DNA of 64,000 bases from Falciphora oryzae (lineage: Eukaryota > Ascomycota > Sordariomycetes > Magnaporthales > Magnaporthaceae): the NCBI GenBank assembly GCA_000733355.1, contig JNVV01000010.1, positions 156,735 through 220,734 on the forward strand, given 5' to 3'. Numbering within the stretch: position 1 is the stretch's first letter; each line of letters starts with the position of its first letter. Below, in pieces: positions 44,989 to 57,031 of this stretch. The notes under the pieces were generated by a model. It ran no database searches, was not told the DNA's origin, and saw nothing but the letters and a program-made list of their open reading frames with translations. Position numbers and translations under genes: made by a program.

Positions 44989-47512
44989 GGTTGTTGCTGT
45001 TGCACAGTCAACCGATTAATCTTGTCTCGAATCACTGCTCCCCCCCGTCTACCATCTTTTTTCGCCATTTAATTATTCTTTTCATTTGTTCAATACATAA
45101 CACCTCGCACCCAAGCGCCCTTGACGGCGCGCTTGAGGATGCCCGAGCGCCGAGCACAAAAGCACCGGACGATACCGGAACCAAGGGCACGACTCCGACT
45201 CCGACCGTCACCGCCCCCATACCACCAATCGACTGTCGAATGTATAGATGATACCAGCATTAGGAACGGCCCCGTCTCCTAGAGAGACGATTCGACCCTT
45301 AGTGCACACACGAACAGCTTTCAATAACGTTTTTTTTTCTTCTTCTTCTTTCTTTTCCTTTTTCAGCAGTATTTTTTATTACCCCTCCTCTCTTCACCCC
45401 AAACCAATCCCAAACCAACCCCGCCAAATGTTGGAAACAACAGCATTTGGCTTGCATGAATGATGGATGGCAAGCATGAGAAGTTTCAGCGTCTGGCGTA
45501 CTTAACCGGTGTGGGAAGGAATTCTGTCTTTTGCCCCTCTCTGTGTGTCTGTTTCTTTCCTCTTCCCTCTTTTTGCCATCGAGCTACGGAGTCGGTGCAG
45601 AGTCAAAATGCGGGGGGATATCTGGGACAAAAGAAAGGGAGGGTGCCGTTGTTGGACTTTGGCCCACGGCTATCTAAACCCCTCCCTTGCTTGGAGATGG
45701 CATGGAGTTTCTGGTGGCGTTTATTTGGCTCTTCTTGATGCTCGCTTGTATTCCAGGGCTGTGCCATAGTCCCCAACACGATACTCGGGAGTCAGCTGTC
45801 TCTGCCTCACTGTCCACTAGGTGCTATCTACCTTTAGATACCATTTATCGATGGATGGTACACCCACCCTGTCCCTTTTAGCTCACGCCTGGTCAGAAAC
45901 AGAGACAAAATTCAACTAGGCAACCGCCCTTGTTCTCGTTTGTTTGTTTGTTTATTTTGATTTTGTCACGGGCGACGGTCTGGCTGTGTGCGCGGTGAAG
46001 TGGGCGGTCTCGTCCTCGGTGACCACCTGGGGACATGGCGATCACGCAGCGGCCCCTTTGGGCGGCCGCCCAACCCGCCCAAGAGCAGCCCAGACGATGA
46101 CGTTGCGGATACGTTATTGGTAGGTGGTAGGTGGTAGGACAAGGACAGCTCAGCCTGTTTCCTCACTCTGTCTTGACTGCCCACCCGCTCGCTCGTCGAT
46201 CACTCAAGGTGGACCTACATAGAAGGAACAAGATGGGGATGAGGGAGGGCGCAAGCCAGATCGGGAGCGACGACGAGTCGGTGGGCGGCGACGGTACGCC
46301 ATTGGCCCGTTGGCACCCCTGGCCCGCCGTCCTGGGCACGCGCGTGGCAAGGGTTGCAGGGCAGGGCGGGGCCAAGCTCTTCGTTAAGCGCCGGGCTCGC
46401 AGGCCCCAGCACGCGCTTCCACGCCCCGCCATTGGCTCGTCCGCGTGGCGTGGGATGGGGGTGGGTTTGTGCTGCAAGGCCGCCTGCAAAGAGCCTGCAT
46501 GCAAGAACAGCCAGCACGCCCCAGCAGGGCGAGATCGTGCCGCCTGATTGGCCTGTGGCATGGCGCACGTTAAGCGCCGGGTCTAGGCAGCTTTGACGAG
46601 CGGCCATCTGTGATGCGCAGAATAAGAAAAAAAAAAGAGAGAGAGAGAGTGAGAATTGATTCAATTTGTGTCGGACGCATCGCCACCGGGACGCCCGTTC
46701 AAGGGTTGCTCGCCGCGGCTAGGAAGTTAGATGATGCTAATTTTGGCCCTTTTATTTTTGTGTCAGCTCGTTGTTGGTATCTTGCCATCTCGACGAGGAG
46801 CGTCAAACGCTTCGCTCAGCTCCCCGTTGTCGTCGTCGTGAGACGAGAAAAATAAATGGTCGAGATAATAATAGCAATAACATAAGGTAGAGCGCAACCC
46901 CACTGTCTCGATCTCGTCGCCAATCTCCAGGCCCAAGGTTGATTGGCTGAGGCTCCGCTCTGTAGTCACACACTATCTAAAAGCTACAACCAACCGGGGC
47001 AGATATCCAGAATGGGTGGCAAGTCGGGTACCTAGGTAGCCAACTTGTGCACATTCGAAATATTCCCCGAAGGGAACGAAATTAGCCCACGTTTGTTCCT
47101 CCCCTGGCGTGGATCCCCGCGATCCCGCACCGCCGAGATGAAACACGGATGCTTCCCAGCGAAGCAGGTACCAACAAACTGGCGTCCGTCAGCACCTCCT
47201 CGTCTGCAGCACCGGCCGAGCTGGCCAATGTACCCGGGCAGGGTTGGGTGGCCGTGTTTCAGACTGCAAGCTTCCCCGTGTGTTCCATTCCATTTATAGA
47301 GACGGCCGCCTGATATCACCTCACACCCCCCTAGTACGGCTGCTACGAGGGGAAGGTGGCTGGAGGATCGGAGATGACCTGCGCTCGGCATGGTCGCCCG
47401 GAGAGATTGTATCATCTCTCATCCACGACCTAGCCAAGGTTGGCAACCACGGTCGCTTCCGCTCCGACTGGGGCAGCTCATCGTTGCAACACCACCTTCC
47501 TGCTTTCCTGGC
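44989..47512. other. Convergent intergenic region, about 2.5 kb
   Basis: The region lies between the SPF-motif gene and the 3' end of fan1. It has T-rich stretches near 45330-45380, a 14-base direct repeat at 46382 and 46568, a GA run near 46638-46651 and a GGTACCTAGGTAG run near 47028. No gene recognised. Confidence 0.4.
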
Positions 47513-50150
47513 TCACCCTGGCCCGCAGTCCCTGACCTCGCGTGCCGTGGCCAGCGCGAGCACGACGCGGACGCCAGAGGCCGTCAGGACGTGAATCCAC
47601 AGCCGCTGCGTGTCGCTGAGGCGGTCGTTTGCACTCTTGACCTCGGCGAACATGACCTCTGGCTCCGGCTGCGTCCGCCACAGCAAAAGATCAGGGACGC
47701 CCGATCCTCGCTGTCTGTACTCCTGCGCCATAACCTTGCAGATGGCCGCCAGCGCCTCTCCGCGAAAGCTCTCGACGAGCTCCACGAGGTCCTCGAGCGC
47801 AAAGTCCCAGTTCAGCCCGATGACGCATGTGCGCCGCTCGCGGAGCCTCTCGTCCACCGCGCGCAGGATCGCTGCCGCCCCGCCGTTTCCAATCTCGACC
47901 AGCCGGTGGTTAATCTCGCTTGCCCGCGCAGCATAGAAGGCGTCCGTGTGCAGGTCTAGAGGGCAGGCCTGATACGCCGTCTGGAAAACATTGGGGACAT
48001 AAAGGAAGAGGATGTCGTGGAACAGGTATGCGAATATGGTGCGGAGAATGCCACCCTCGGCGTGGTAGCCCTTCCAGCCTTGCTTGCGGTAGTGCGACAG
48101 GCACATTTCCTCGACCGAGCATTCGGCCCCGTCCTCGTGTTCGTCTATCCAAATCGTTTTGGTGCTCTGGCCGCGTCCCAGTTTCCCGGGTCCAGCCTCC
48201 TGATCTCTCCTGACCTGAATGCCCTCGATCGTGTGCTCCTCGGGTGCTCTCAGTCGCACATGCCCGAAATCGTGCTGCAGACGCCGGGGGACTTTGAGTC
48301 TCCTTTCAAGCTTCACGAGCCGCTTCTGGAGGTCATAATGGTATATCAGATGACAGCCCCGGTCCTCCAACGCCGCCTCGCACGTAACCACAGCGATACG
48401 CCGCCAATGCTTTCGTTGCTGCTCGAGTTGCGCTCCAGCGGCCAGGCTCGGGTCCTCGGCCTCGGCCATGTAGCGTTCTTCTAGCAGGGCCTTTCGCTGG
48501 TACCACGATCCGCGCCTGGCCATATGGAAAAGCCGCTGATCGAGAAGTTCTGTAAGCAGGGCGTGCTCCTCCTTGTACTCGTGGAGACGGCCATGTGCGT
48601 ACGCAGCTTTGTGGGCGATGCGGGTGAAGGGATGGGCCGCGTTGAATCGGCGGAGATAACAGCCCTCGCCGGCGTCGTAAACCTGATCCTCCTTGATTTG
48701 CTCCTCCCGCAAGAGCTCGCGCCACCGGGGCGCAATATCGTTGAAAAGGCGGACCACTTCACGGAAACCTGCCTGACCTGGCGGCCCGTTTTCGAGCATC
48801 TTGTCGACTTCGAACTCTGTCCTGACAGCCTGTTCGAACTCCAACAACATGCGCCGAGTGGTAAATATGTTGGCAGACCTGCACACCATGTACTCGGGGA
48901 AGTTCCTTCGTGACATCTTGGCCAGGATTATGGTGGTCAGAGACTTCTCGGTCCACTCGGTCGACCTGTAGAATACGAGATGGACCCTCTCGAAGAGCTT
49001 CAACACCAAAGGCGAAAGCCTGATACAGGGACCGGTAATCGCAAGAATCTTGTTAAGAAACCGAGCACGATGGCTCAAGTTACCGGAGTCTTGGTCTTGG
49101 CTGTCGGGAGAATCAACTGCCCCAGGGATCGAGCCGGTAGTGTTGGTTCGCCTCAAGCCGACCGAGGCGAGCGACACCTGTTGGGAGCTCACACGGCACA
49201 GCGCCTTCTGGAGCTCGGCCTTATTCCGACCCTGTGCCTTGGATTCCTTTGCCAGCATTTTGAGCTCGTCGACATTTAGCAGGGATAGAGCCTCCTCGAT
49301 AGTGGCTACAACGCCGTTGGATGAGTCGGCAAAGGTGAAGGTGTCGGCCAGGGAATCCGCTTCCCGCTCTGCGCTGGACAGAGCACCTGGGCAAGCCAGA
49401 GCCGCGCCGGGAGGAAGCTTCCTGGGCGCCTGGAGTGACTGTACGGCGGCAGTGGGATCCGGAACATCCGAGTAGGAGGCCAAGGAGCTGGAGCGGTGCC
49501 ACGCAGCCGTTTTGCGCAGGAAAAGACGAACGTACCTAGCGAGGTTGTTTCTGCTGTCAGCGACCATGGGCTCCTTGGCGGCGGCTGCGGCTGCGGCTGC
49601 GGCGGACCAACAGGTATTGGGGTTCGTAATCGAGCGCCCTCCAGGCGTCGAAAACGGCCATTTCCTTTGCGTCAAAGAGACAGGCCTCGTCCGACAGCAC
49701 GGTCTCCAGGGCGAGGTTGAAGGCATCCACATAGATGGAGCTCCGCCCCCTGACCCAGTTCCTCCCCTCGAGCCTTGCCGACAGGGAGTCCTGCGGAAGG
49801 GCTCCTTCCGGGGCGCTCGCGGCCTCGTACGCATCGATGGTGTCCTGGTCCGCTTGGAAAGGAGGCGGCAGTGCGCTCTCGAATGGGGTCTTCATTCCGT
49901 CGACGTCGGGCCCGAGGCTCGGCCCGGACCCCTCCGAATCTGCTTCCACGGCCGGGTATGCATCTGGCCGGGACGAGTGCTGAGCGGGCTCGTCGTCTGA
50001 CTCTTCTGGTGTTTCCTCATCGTCGCTGACGGCCTCTCTCACATGCTTGGGGCTGCTGGTCCTGGGTCGCTTGGATGGCCTTGCTCCCTCTGCGAGGGTT
50101 GAAGGAGAAAGCCTTTTTACGAAGGCATCCATTTTCGCGAAGAAGGACAA
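47513..50150 (-). CDS. fan1: Fanconi-associated nuclease Fan1 (VRR-NUC)
   Basis: Two exons, 50150-49612 and 49535-47513, give 853 residues. The splice rebuilds E-P-Q-Y-L-Y-V-R-L-F-L-R-K-T-A-A-W-H. It uses a GTTGGT donor, and the 76-nt intron is rich in GCC/GCA repeats. The start may instead be M-D-A-F-V-K-R-L, six codons in. A SAP-like segment (about 305-340) and the helical TPR-like region precede the C-terminal VRR-NUC nuclease. Its catalytic residues are D795 in G-V-P-D, then E811 and K813 in F-A-E-V-K-S. The enzyme cuts 5' flaps and unhooks interstrand crosslinks in the nucleus. The disordered acidic N-terminus has no clear UBZ finger, unlike the animal protein. It shares a 350 bp divergent promoter with sdc1. 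Confidence 0.95.
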
Positions 50151-50501
50151 GACACAACCAACTTGACGGCAGGGTTTGAAGCCAGGTCTCGCCCGGCCCA
50201 GGTCAGACTAGACAGACGCGTCGGGAAATGAGGAGCTGAGGGACGACGGACGGACGCCAGAGCACGTGCTGTCGCGTCGGGCGGGCTCGAGTACGCACTG
50301 GTTCAGCGCATGGTGGGACCGCTGCCAATGGGCAGGCCCCACCTCAAACAATTCAATGTTCGCTGAAATCATTTGCGATGCTGGCTGTGGGAGCTTGCAT
50401 GGAACTGACTGGTGGCTCCCATCCGCACGGGAATTCACCACAGCCCCTCGTCGCCAAAGATCGTCCCCGGTATAGAGCGAGTCGCCGTCCTCAATAAAAC
50501 A
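50151..50501. promoter_or_regulatory. Divergent promoter region between fan1 and sdc1
   Basis: About 350 bp between start codons. It contains GCCAATGGG near 50325, a CCAAT-type sequence that Hap2 complexes could bind (inference). No gene seen. Confidence 0.45.
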
Positions 50502-51467
50502 ATGTCACAGCCGGATCCCATGGAAGAAGATGGTGTGGCCCTTGCGCCCGCGGCCGACCAGGAGCCCGACATTAGCCAGACCGCGACGGCTTTCCAGGTC
50601 GCCACAGCGCCGCCCAGGACGACCGATGCGACGGACGCTCTCGCAAGTGTAAGCTGCCACTGCAGATTTTCCCTGTTTCCCTTTGAGGGGCCTGTACTTG
50701 GGCTATGGCCATGCGACCGCATGCCACATCGTCTCCGAGTGGGGGAATTCGAGTGGCCGTTTGTGTGCAGCAAGATGGGATGAGGGGATAGATAGTGGTC
50801 TATATACATCACCCGTCTAGATTACAGTCCAGGTACCAAGTGCAAACCTCCGACCAAGCCTCCGAGTCTCCCGCTTCTCTATCTGTTGTCACATTCCCGG
50901 TGCTCTGTCCACGTCACCCGGCAAGCTACCAGCTCTGACCAAAAGTCGTGCCCTCAAACACAGCTCTCCGCAGCCCAAGGCGCCGCCGTCCCCGCCGTGA
51001 TATCGACAGAAGCGCCTCAGTTCCTGGCTCAGCCGCAACCGATATCGCCTTCAGTCGCTGCCGCCGCACAACCACCGGCCCAGGCAACCGCAGGGACATC
51101 CCCGTCGCCGCTACCCCCGCGCACCAGCACACCAATGCGCAACACGGGCTCAGCCAACCCGGACGCGGGCTCGCGCGCCACGTCGCAACACCCGCCCGAC
51201 TCCGGCTTCGTCGTTCCCGCCGAGGCCACCCCGCATGGTGCCCCCGCGAGGCAGTACCTCAACACCAAGGTCACGGGTGTCCTGTTGGAGGGCATGAAGC
51301 TCATAGCAAAAGAACAGTTCAGTTCCCCATCTCCCCCATGAGCCTCGGACGGAGAGGCGAGCGTGCATTGTCGTTCTGACCGCCGACTCCTTAGGCCCAA
51401 GGATCCCTTGCGAGTGCTGGGCGAGTTCCTACTCCAGCGTTCAAAGGAACTCGAGCCCACTGTCTAG
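50502..51467 (+). CDS. sdc1: COMPASS complex subunit Sdc1 (Dpy-30 family)
   Basis: Three exons are modelled, 50502-50648, 50964-51316 and 51395-51467, giving about 190 residues. The Dpy-30 motif is split by the last intron: R-Q-Y-L-N-T-K-V-T-G-V-L-L-E-G-M-K-L in exon 2 and P-K-D-P-L-R-V-L-G-E-F-L-L-Q-R-S-K-E-L-E in exon 3. Phase and family sequence set that junction firmly; its donor is GTTCAG. Intron 1 (315 nt) is less certain and may be several introns. The N-terminal region is disordered and Pro/Ala/Gln-rich. Sdc1 forms a helical dimer that binds Bre2/Ash2 and stimulates H3K4 methylation by Set1/COMPASS. Confidence 0.88.
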
Positions 51468-51981
51468 ATCGGGCTGAGCATCACGAAGTTCGAGTTTAGC
51501 ATGCTATGGCAGAAGCAGTGTTCGGGATGCGCGGGGGGATGATCTCTGAGTGACGAGCGTTGGAAGACAAAGAGGCGGGCAGGATGGCTGATACAAGTGG
51601 CTCATGACACATAGACGACGCTGAACACTAGGCAGGCAGGTAATCATGATTTAAACGCACACATTAAGCGGCGGGGTTTGGGGGTCGATTGCTTCTCAAA
51701 ACATCATTTTAGGGTAGGACGTTTCTTCATTTTGGTCCTATAGATCGGATCGCCTTTTCCGTGGCGGTCCAAGTGACACAAAAGGCCCGCGCCGGGAACA
51801 TGGCACGGCGCCTCTTCGTCTTTTCCGAACTTGTCGCTCCAAATGCATTTGCAGGAACCCATACCCCCCCCAAACTCCGTTGTGACCATCCCAGCCAACA
51901 AAACCGGAAAGCCGAACCGCACGGTCGACCGCGCGCGCCGCGCTCGCAAAACCCTCACACGCCGTCACATCGACGCTGCTT
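51468..51981. other. Convergent 3' region between sdc1 and rps13
   Basis: About 510 bp holding both 3' UTRs. No gene seen. Confidence 0.4.
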
Positions 51982-52813
51982 TTACGCAACGATGGTGCTG
52001 GCGGTGGCGGACTCGTACCTCCAGGTGGGGGGCAGGACGCCGACCGTCTTGTAGTAGCGGGCCAGGCGGTGGATACGCGACTCGATCAGAATGAGGCGGA
52101 ACTTGGAGTCCTTGTCCTTGCGGTTGCGCTCAAGGTGCTTGCGGACCGAGACGGCCTGGCGAGAAGAGAATGGGAAGTCAGCACACATATTTCCAGGAAA
52201 CCAGCAGCGGCCGAGAGTTGCACATACCTTCTTGATCAACATGTACAGGTCCTCCGGGATATCGGGGGCGAGGCCTGGAATAATTATCACTCCGTCAGTC
52301 TATGACCAAGCAGAGGCATCAAGGCAGAATCTCGTCTCTGCAGCCGCACGGGCTGCTGAGCACGGGATCCCGCTGTGTTGTTTTTGGTTTTCGTGTGATG
52401 GCGCGCATGCCAGAAGGGGGCGCTCAAGTGCGTCGCCCTCGGGCTTCGGCCGAGGGGATTCGCTCAAACCGTACCGTTCGACTTGAGGATGCGCAGGATC
52501 TTGTTACCTGTAGAGCGAAGAAGGGGCTTGTCAGTACATTCCGCTGCTGTTTTCTCCTTTGCGCCAACCCAGATTCCCAACGCCGTCTATACTGTCTGTC
52601 TGTCCACTTACCAGTCACAACCTTGACCTGGGCAATGCCGTGAGAATCACGGAGAACAACACCGATCTGAGAGGGGGTGGCGCCCTTCTTGGCCAGCTTG
52701 CAGATCTGCTCGACGACCTGCTCGGGGGTGGTCTTGAGCCACGCCGGCGGGTTGCGCGAGTACGGGATGGCCGAGGCCGAAATTCCCTTTCCGTTGCTGT
52801 GAAGACGACCCAT
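51982..52813 (-). CDS. rps13: 40S ribosomal protein S13 (uS15)
   Basis: Four exons, 52813-52612, 52507-52475, 52274-52228 and 52155-51982, give exactly 151 residues, the universal length of eukaryotic S13. The start is [12 protein letters not shown] and the end is [12 protein letters not shown]. Exon 2 is a 33-nt micro-exon coding [10 protein letters not shown]. All junctions keep phase, and the donors are GTAAGT, GTACGG and GTATGT. S13 binds 18S rRNA in the body of the small subunit. The intron-rich, short-exon layout is typical of fungal ribosomal protein genes. Confidence 0.98.
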
Positions 52814-54108
52814 TTTGGCGGTTTAGCGTGGTGATGGCGGGAGGAACCTGGTTGTCGACGTTGACTTTCTTTTTTTTTTCTCTATTGTCGCGGGATTAGA
52901 TGGTGAGCAGGAGGCCTGAAAATGGCCGGGTTTGGGGAGGGACGCACGATTTGGAAAAAGTTCGCTTAATTAGGGCCAGCCATCAATTGGCGGGGACTGT
53001 GCTGGTGGGGAGGAGAGCTCGGGTTTGCGGTCATGTGGAACGGCTCCACCTGGACTTGAGCTTGGCTAACTCCTTTTCAGCCGACGTAAATTTTCAAGCG
53101 GCCCTCCTCTCTGCTTCTTCGTCGTTCTCCAGTCACTTTTTTTCGACCGAGTTTGCCTGGCGCGACGCGTCTGTGGCCGGACCAGAGCCGGGGGAGTCCT
53201 CAGATCTCTGAACGAGATCTACCGCAGGCTCCCCCAGCGCTTCTCACCGAATGCCGTAAGTCACACTCTTCAGCTCGACTCTTGTCTGCCTTTCTGTCTC
53301 GTTGGCACAAGCGCCCGCACACCATCCTGATGATCACAACCATTCTTATTATTCTGGTACCTCTTATGTTAGGGCTCCTTCGGGGCTCGATGAATGCAAC
53401 GGACTTCTGATTCTATTTCGCGGCCATCGCTTCCATTGTCTCGAACTTTTCTTGCTCATGGACACCGTGCTAACATTCGTCTCGGATCCCACAGACGCCC
53501 TGAATTTTCTACTATGGGATACTCCGTATAAGGCCATCTCGGAGACCCGGCCGACTTGCACCATGGTGGTAAAGAGTCGGGAAGGCAGGCTTCGTATGCT
53601 TCAGGATAAATCTCGGCCGGCGTCATCTCTTCTAGCTTTGGTATTAGCCTAGCGGCAAGACATGTGCCACTTAAGAATCACTCGGAGAGGACGACCGTGC
53701 ATGTTCATATCCTATCTCTTCAAATAGATTCCTCAATTGTATTACTTCGCTGGCATCAATGCAATTTTCTTCCACCGTCACCTCAAAGATCGTGGGTGGT
53801 CAAGATTGGACGAAAGACCGACACAAAAAGGAAAAACTCGCTGGGCTGCGGTGCAAGAAGCCCCTGCGCTTTTGTACAGTTCCAAATACACAAGAAGACA
53901 TTGAGGCGCCCACCCATCCCACCTCGGGGGAGGAGGGACGGAGGGAGACGAGAGACGGACCTAGCAGAAGCCTCGCCAGGGTGGTCTTCTGTCGAATGCT
54001 GCGCATCCCGTCGATCTTCAGGGGTAACATCAGCTCTCCGTATATCTCATGCCACCCACATCACACACATTCGGGCCACGCTACACGGGCCCCCGACTAA
54101 TATCTCGA
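52814..54108. other. Intergenic region between rps13 and U2AF65
   Basis: About 1.3 kb. The left part should be the rps13 promoter and leader (T-rich stretch at 52867-52880). A tiny hydrophobic frame sits at 53330-53410 (see findings). The right part should hold the U2AF65 3' UTR. No gene is recognised. Confidence 0.4.
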
Positions 54109-56479
54109 TTACCACGCGCCGACATCGAAGTTTTCCTAGATGGTTTAGTTAGTCGATAATCCAAACACGGGACAACAAGACGACGCCCTTTAGAGCTCTA
54201 GCATATGTGCCAAAACAAAAAGGGGTGAGGAGTGGCTCACCTCGGGGAAGTATGTCGTCACAACGGTCCTGTCAGCAAACTTGCGGCCCGCCAGAGCCTT
54301 GAGCGCATTGGTCGAAGACTCAATGCTATCAAACTTGACATAAATCTTGCCAACACCGGCTGACTGTCTGCTGCCACCGCTGGGCCTGGGGATCTTGAGC
54401 TCGAGGATAGTGCCAAACTTGGAACACTCATCGCGGACGTCGTCGCAAATTTCTGAGCCACCGCCGGGTTAGTCGCGAGGACGCCAGTGGAAAATAGCCG
54501 CGAAGTACGCGGGATACCATGTGGAATGTTGGGCTCACCTTCGTAATCGTCATTGTCTAGGAGCTCGTCTGCCGTGACCATATTGAGCAGTTGCAGGACT
54601 CGGCTGAGGTCGGGATCCTGTGCAACAGTGCCGGCAAGCATGGACATGGCGTTGACGCCCATCTCGATGCCCGAGACCTGTGTAATGCCGATGCTGGCTT
54701 TCTTTACCTTGAGCCTCTTGTCGCCGAGCTCCATGTTATTGAGACCGTGTATGGCAACGTCAGTAGCGGCCGGGTCAACATATTCACAGAACGCGATCCC
54801 CTGTCATGATGGCAAAGAAGCGTGATGTTAGCGGTACTTGCTGCGTAGGACGATCAGGAGGCCTGTGCGAGGGGTAGGGAATGGGATTCCAAAAGACCTA
54901 CCCTGGACTCCTCGGTGCCGCTGTCCTTGACCAGGACCAGCGCCTTGAGCTCGCCAAAAGACACAAGCAGCTCGGTGACTTGCTCCTCCGTCAGGTATGG
55001 CGCAAGGTTTGTGATGCTGATCTTGTGCGGAGTGTCGACGACGCGAGACGACACGACACCGCGCTCGTACCCCGTATCGTCGACGACAGCGGGAACAATG
55101 TAGTCCTTAGGTCGGCGCAGCTCCAGACCCTGCGGGGTGCCATTGGCGGCGCCGTCGCCGGCCGTGTCCTCGGCTTCCATGGTGATGCCGTCGAGGGCGA
55201 GCGCGACTGTGGTTTCGGCAGGGCTGCGGAACTCCAGAATGGCGAAGGATAAGTCGGGAGCCATTTGGCACAAGAGGCAGGGGTCGGTGCTCTCCATGAC
55301 GTTGAGTCCGTTGAGCTGCAGATTCATGAAGGCAACGAGCGCCTCCTCTGTGGTGCCGGGCGCAAAGTTGGTCACGATCAGTCGCTTCGACTGCCTCGAG
55401 TTTGTCGGCCGCAGGGTCACATTGTTGCTTGGCCGATCCCCTCCGTCACGGTGACTGTCGCGGTGACCATCGCGATGGCCGCCATCTCTGTGGCTGTCGC
55501 GGTGGCTATCACGGCCGTCACGGCCGCCATCACGACCATCACGACCGTCACGACCGCCCGAGTGGTGACCAAATGGCTGTGACTTAGAGTCCATTGTCTG
55601 CTGGCGGGGTGCGCCGGGGAGCGGGAACATGCCAGAAAGCTTTGCTTGCTCGGCCGTCACGCTGTCGTAACCGGGAGGCTTGATGTCCCATTGGGTGAGG
55701 CGACGTTTGCGCTCGAGAATCGGAACCACGTCGGTAAGATCAGGGGTTGGCTCCCTCTTCTTGGGCGGCGGAGTGGCGCTTCGGCGGCGTTCCTCCCTCT
55801 CGCCTCTGCGACCACCGCCGCGGCGGTCGCCGTGGGAGTCACCTCCCCTGTCTCTATCGCCCCGTCTGTCGTCGTCGTCACGGCGCGCGTCGCGTCTAGA
55901 GGCACCGCCACGTTCGCGATCCCAGTCCCGTTCGCGGCGATCCCGGCCGCCGTACCGGTCTTCGCGCTCGCGGTCCCGGTGGCTCCGGCTCATCGAATAT
56001 GAATCTGCTTCGCCCCCGCCGTCGCGGCGGGACGAGCGTCCACTGCGGTAGTCTGGCGAACGGGACCGGCGCCTAGTTCGGTCGCGGTCGCGGTCTCTAT
56101 CGCCCCGGTCGCGGTCGCCCCGGTCTCGGTCGCGGTCTCTGTCACGGTCGCGACGATCCTCTCTACGATCATCGCGGTCGGCCCTCGACGACTGTCGCAG
56201 TCGCGTACTGTCAGCTAGGTGCACACGTGAGAGGGAGGCTCTTGAAGCTCGAGTTGGAGAGACGCCGACGAACCCGATGTTCCCCAGAAGAGCCATGACG
56301 GCCTCCGTCTGTAGGTAGGTCAAGAGATGCAAGTTAGTTGGTGTTCGGGCGACGGGCGCCGAAGCAATGCAAAAAGCCAGAGGCCGGCTCGATGCGGTGG
56401 CTTGGTCGAATTGGACCTCCATCGGCGGGGCGGGAGCTGATGGCAGACACGCACCTCGAGAGTAGTTATCGCCGTTCAT
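54109..56479 (-). CDS. u2af65: U2AF large subunit (U2AF65), 3' splice site recognition
   Basis: Five exons, 56479-56455, 56214-54902, 54800-54539, 54452-54241 and 54135-54109, give 612 residues, and all phases agree. Exon 1 (M-N-G-D-N-Y-S-R) and the last exon (E-N-F-D-V-G-A-W) are very short. The N-terminus is a long Arg-Asp/Arg-Ser region, followed by the U2AF35-binding motif around R-R-L-T-Q-W-D-I-K-P-P-G-Y. A second low-complexity tract of R-D-G/H-R-D repeats lies at about 227-268. Then come RRM1 (about 284-365), RRM2 (about 405-490) and the C-terminal UHM (about 535-612), which ends N-F-D-V-G-A-W. U2AF65 binds the polypyrimidine tract and hands the branch site to SF3B1. It is head to head with ogg1. 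Confidence 0.96.
55436..55560 (-). repeat. Coding minisatellite of RDG/HRD units in U2AF65
   Basis: Imperfect short units coding G-R-D, S-H-R-D and G-H-R-D over about 125 bases, just upstream of RRM1. The third bases vary, so it is not a recent perfect expansion. Confidence 0.8.
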
Positions 56480-57031
56480 TACGGATGGATAGCAGCGACG
56501 GAGCAGAGAAGCGCGCGATCCAGCACGTCTTGGTCTGTCTCTGATGTTGTCTAGTGTGGCGGCAGGTTGGAGCAAAGTCGCCTGCCGGCTTTCTTGTCGC
56601 GCAGTGGAGCTTTCGAAAATTCCACCCAGAGAGGCTGGAGTGTTTGGCAGTCGAGTCCGCCACGCTAAGCCGCTTCAGTACTGATGCAGGTGTCGGCGCA
56701 TGGATCCATGTGGAGCCAGTAGCTGGTGGGGCCAACCCTGCAGGCGCTCCTGTTCTGGGCAGCCGCGCTCGTCGCGTCCAACTCGACGGGTCGCGTGTGG
56801 CGCAAAACCGAGGAGCCGCCCCCTGAATGAGACTCAGCACCTTATGTGAGGGACAAGCAGCGATCACAACGAAAAAGACAACGACATACACTGAGCATCC
56901 GCTTGTAGGGACTGACTCACTGCTGGCGGCTGCCCGCGGTTTGTGATAATTAAGGGGACAGGCGTCCATCTGACAGGAAGAGAGAAAGGGAAGAGGCGAC
57001 AGATTCCGCCCTTTCGTCGCCGTCGACGAGG
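56480..57031. promoter_or_regulatory. Divergent promoter region between U2AF65 and ogg1
   Basis: About 550 bp between start codons. No gene seen. Confidence 0.5.

Noticed and set aside
46382..46581. 14-base direct repeat CGTTAAGCGCCGGG at 46382 and 46568
   Set aside because: Only two copies, no gene or mobile element between them; could be chance in GC-rich DNA.
53458..53652. Frame with F-V-S-D-P-T-D-A-L-N-F-L-L-W-D between rps13 and U2AF65
   Set aside because: No start context, no homology I recognise and no conserved motif; not enough to call a gene.
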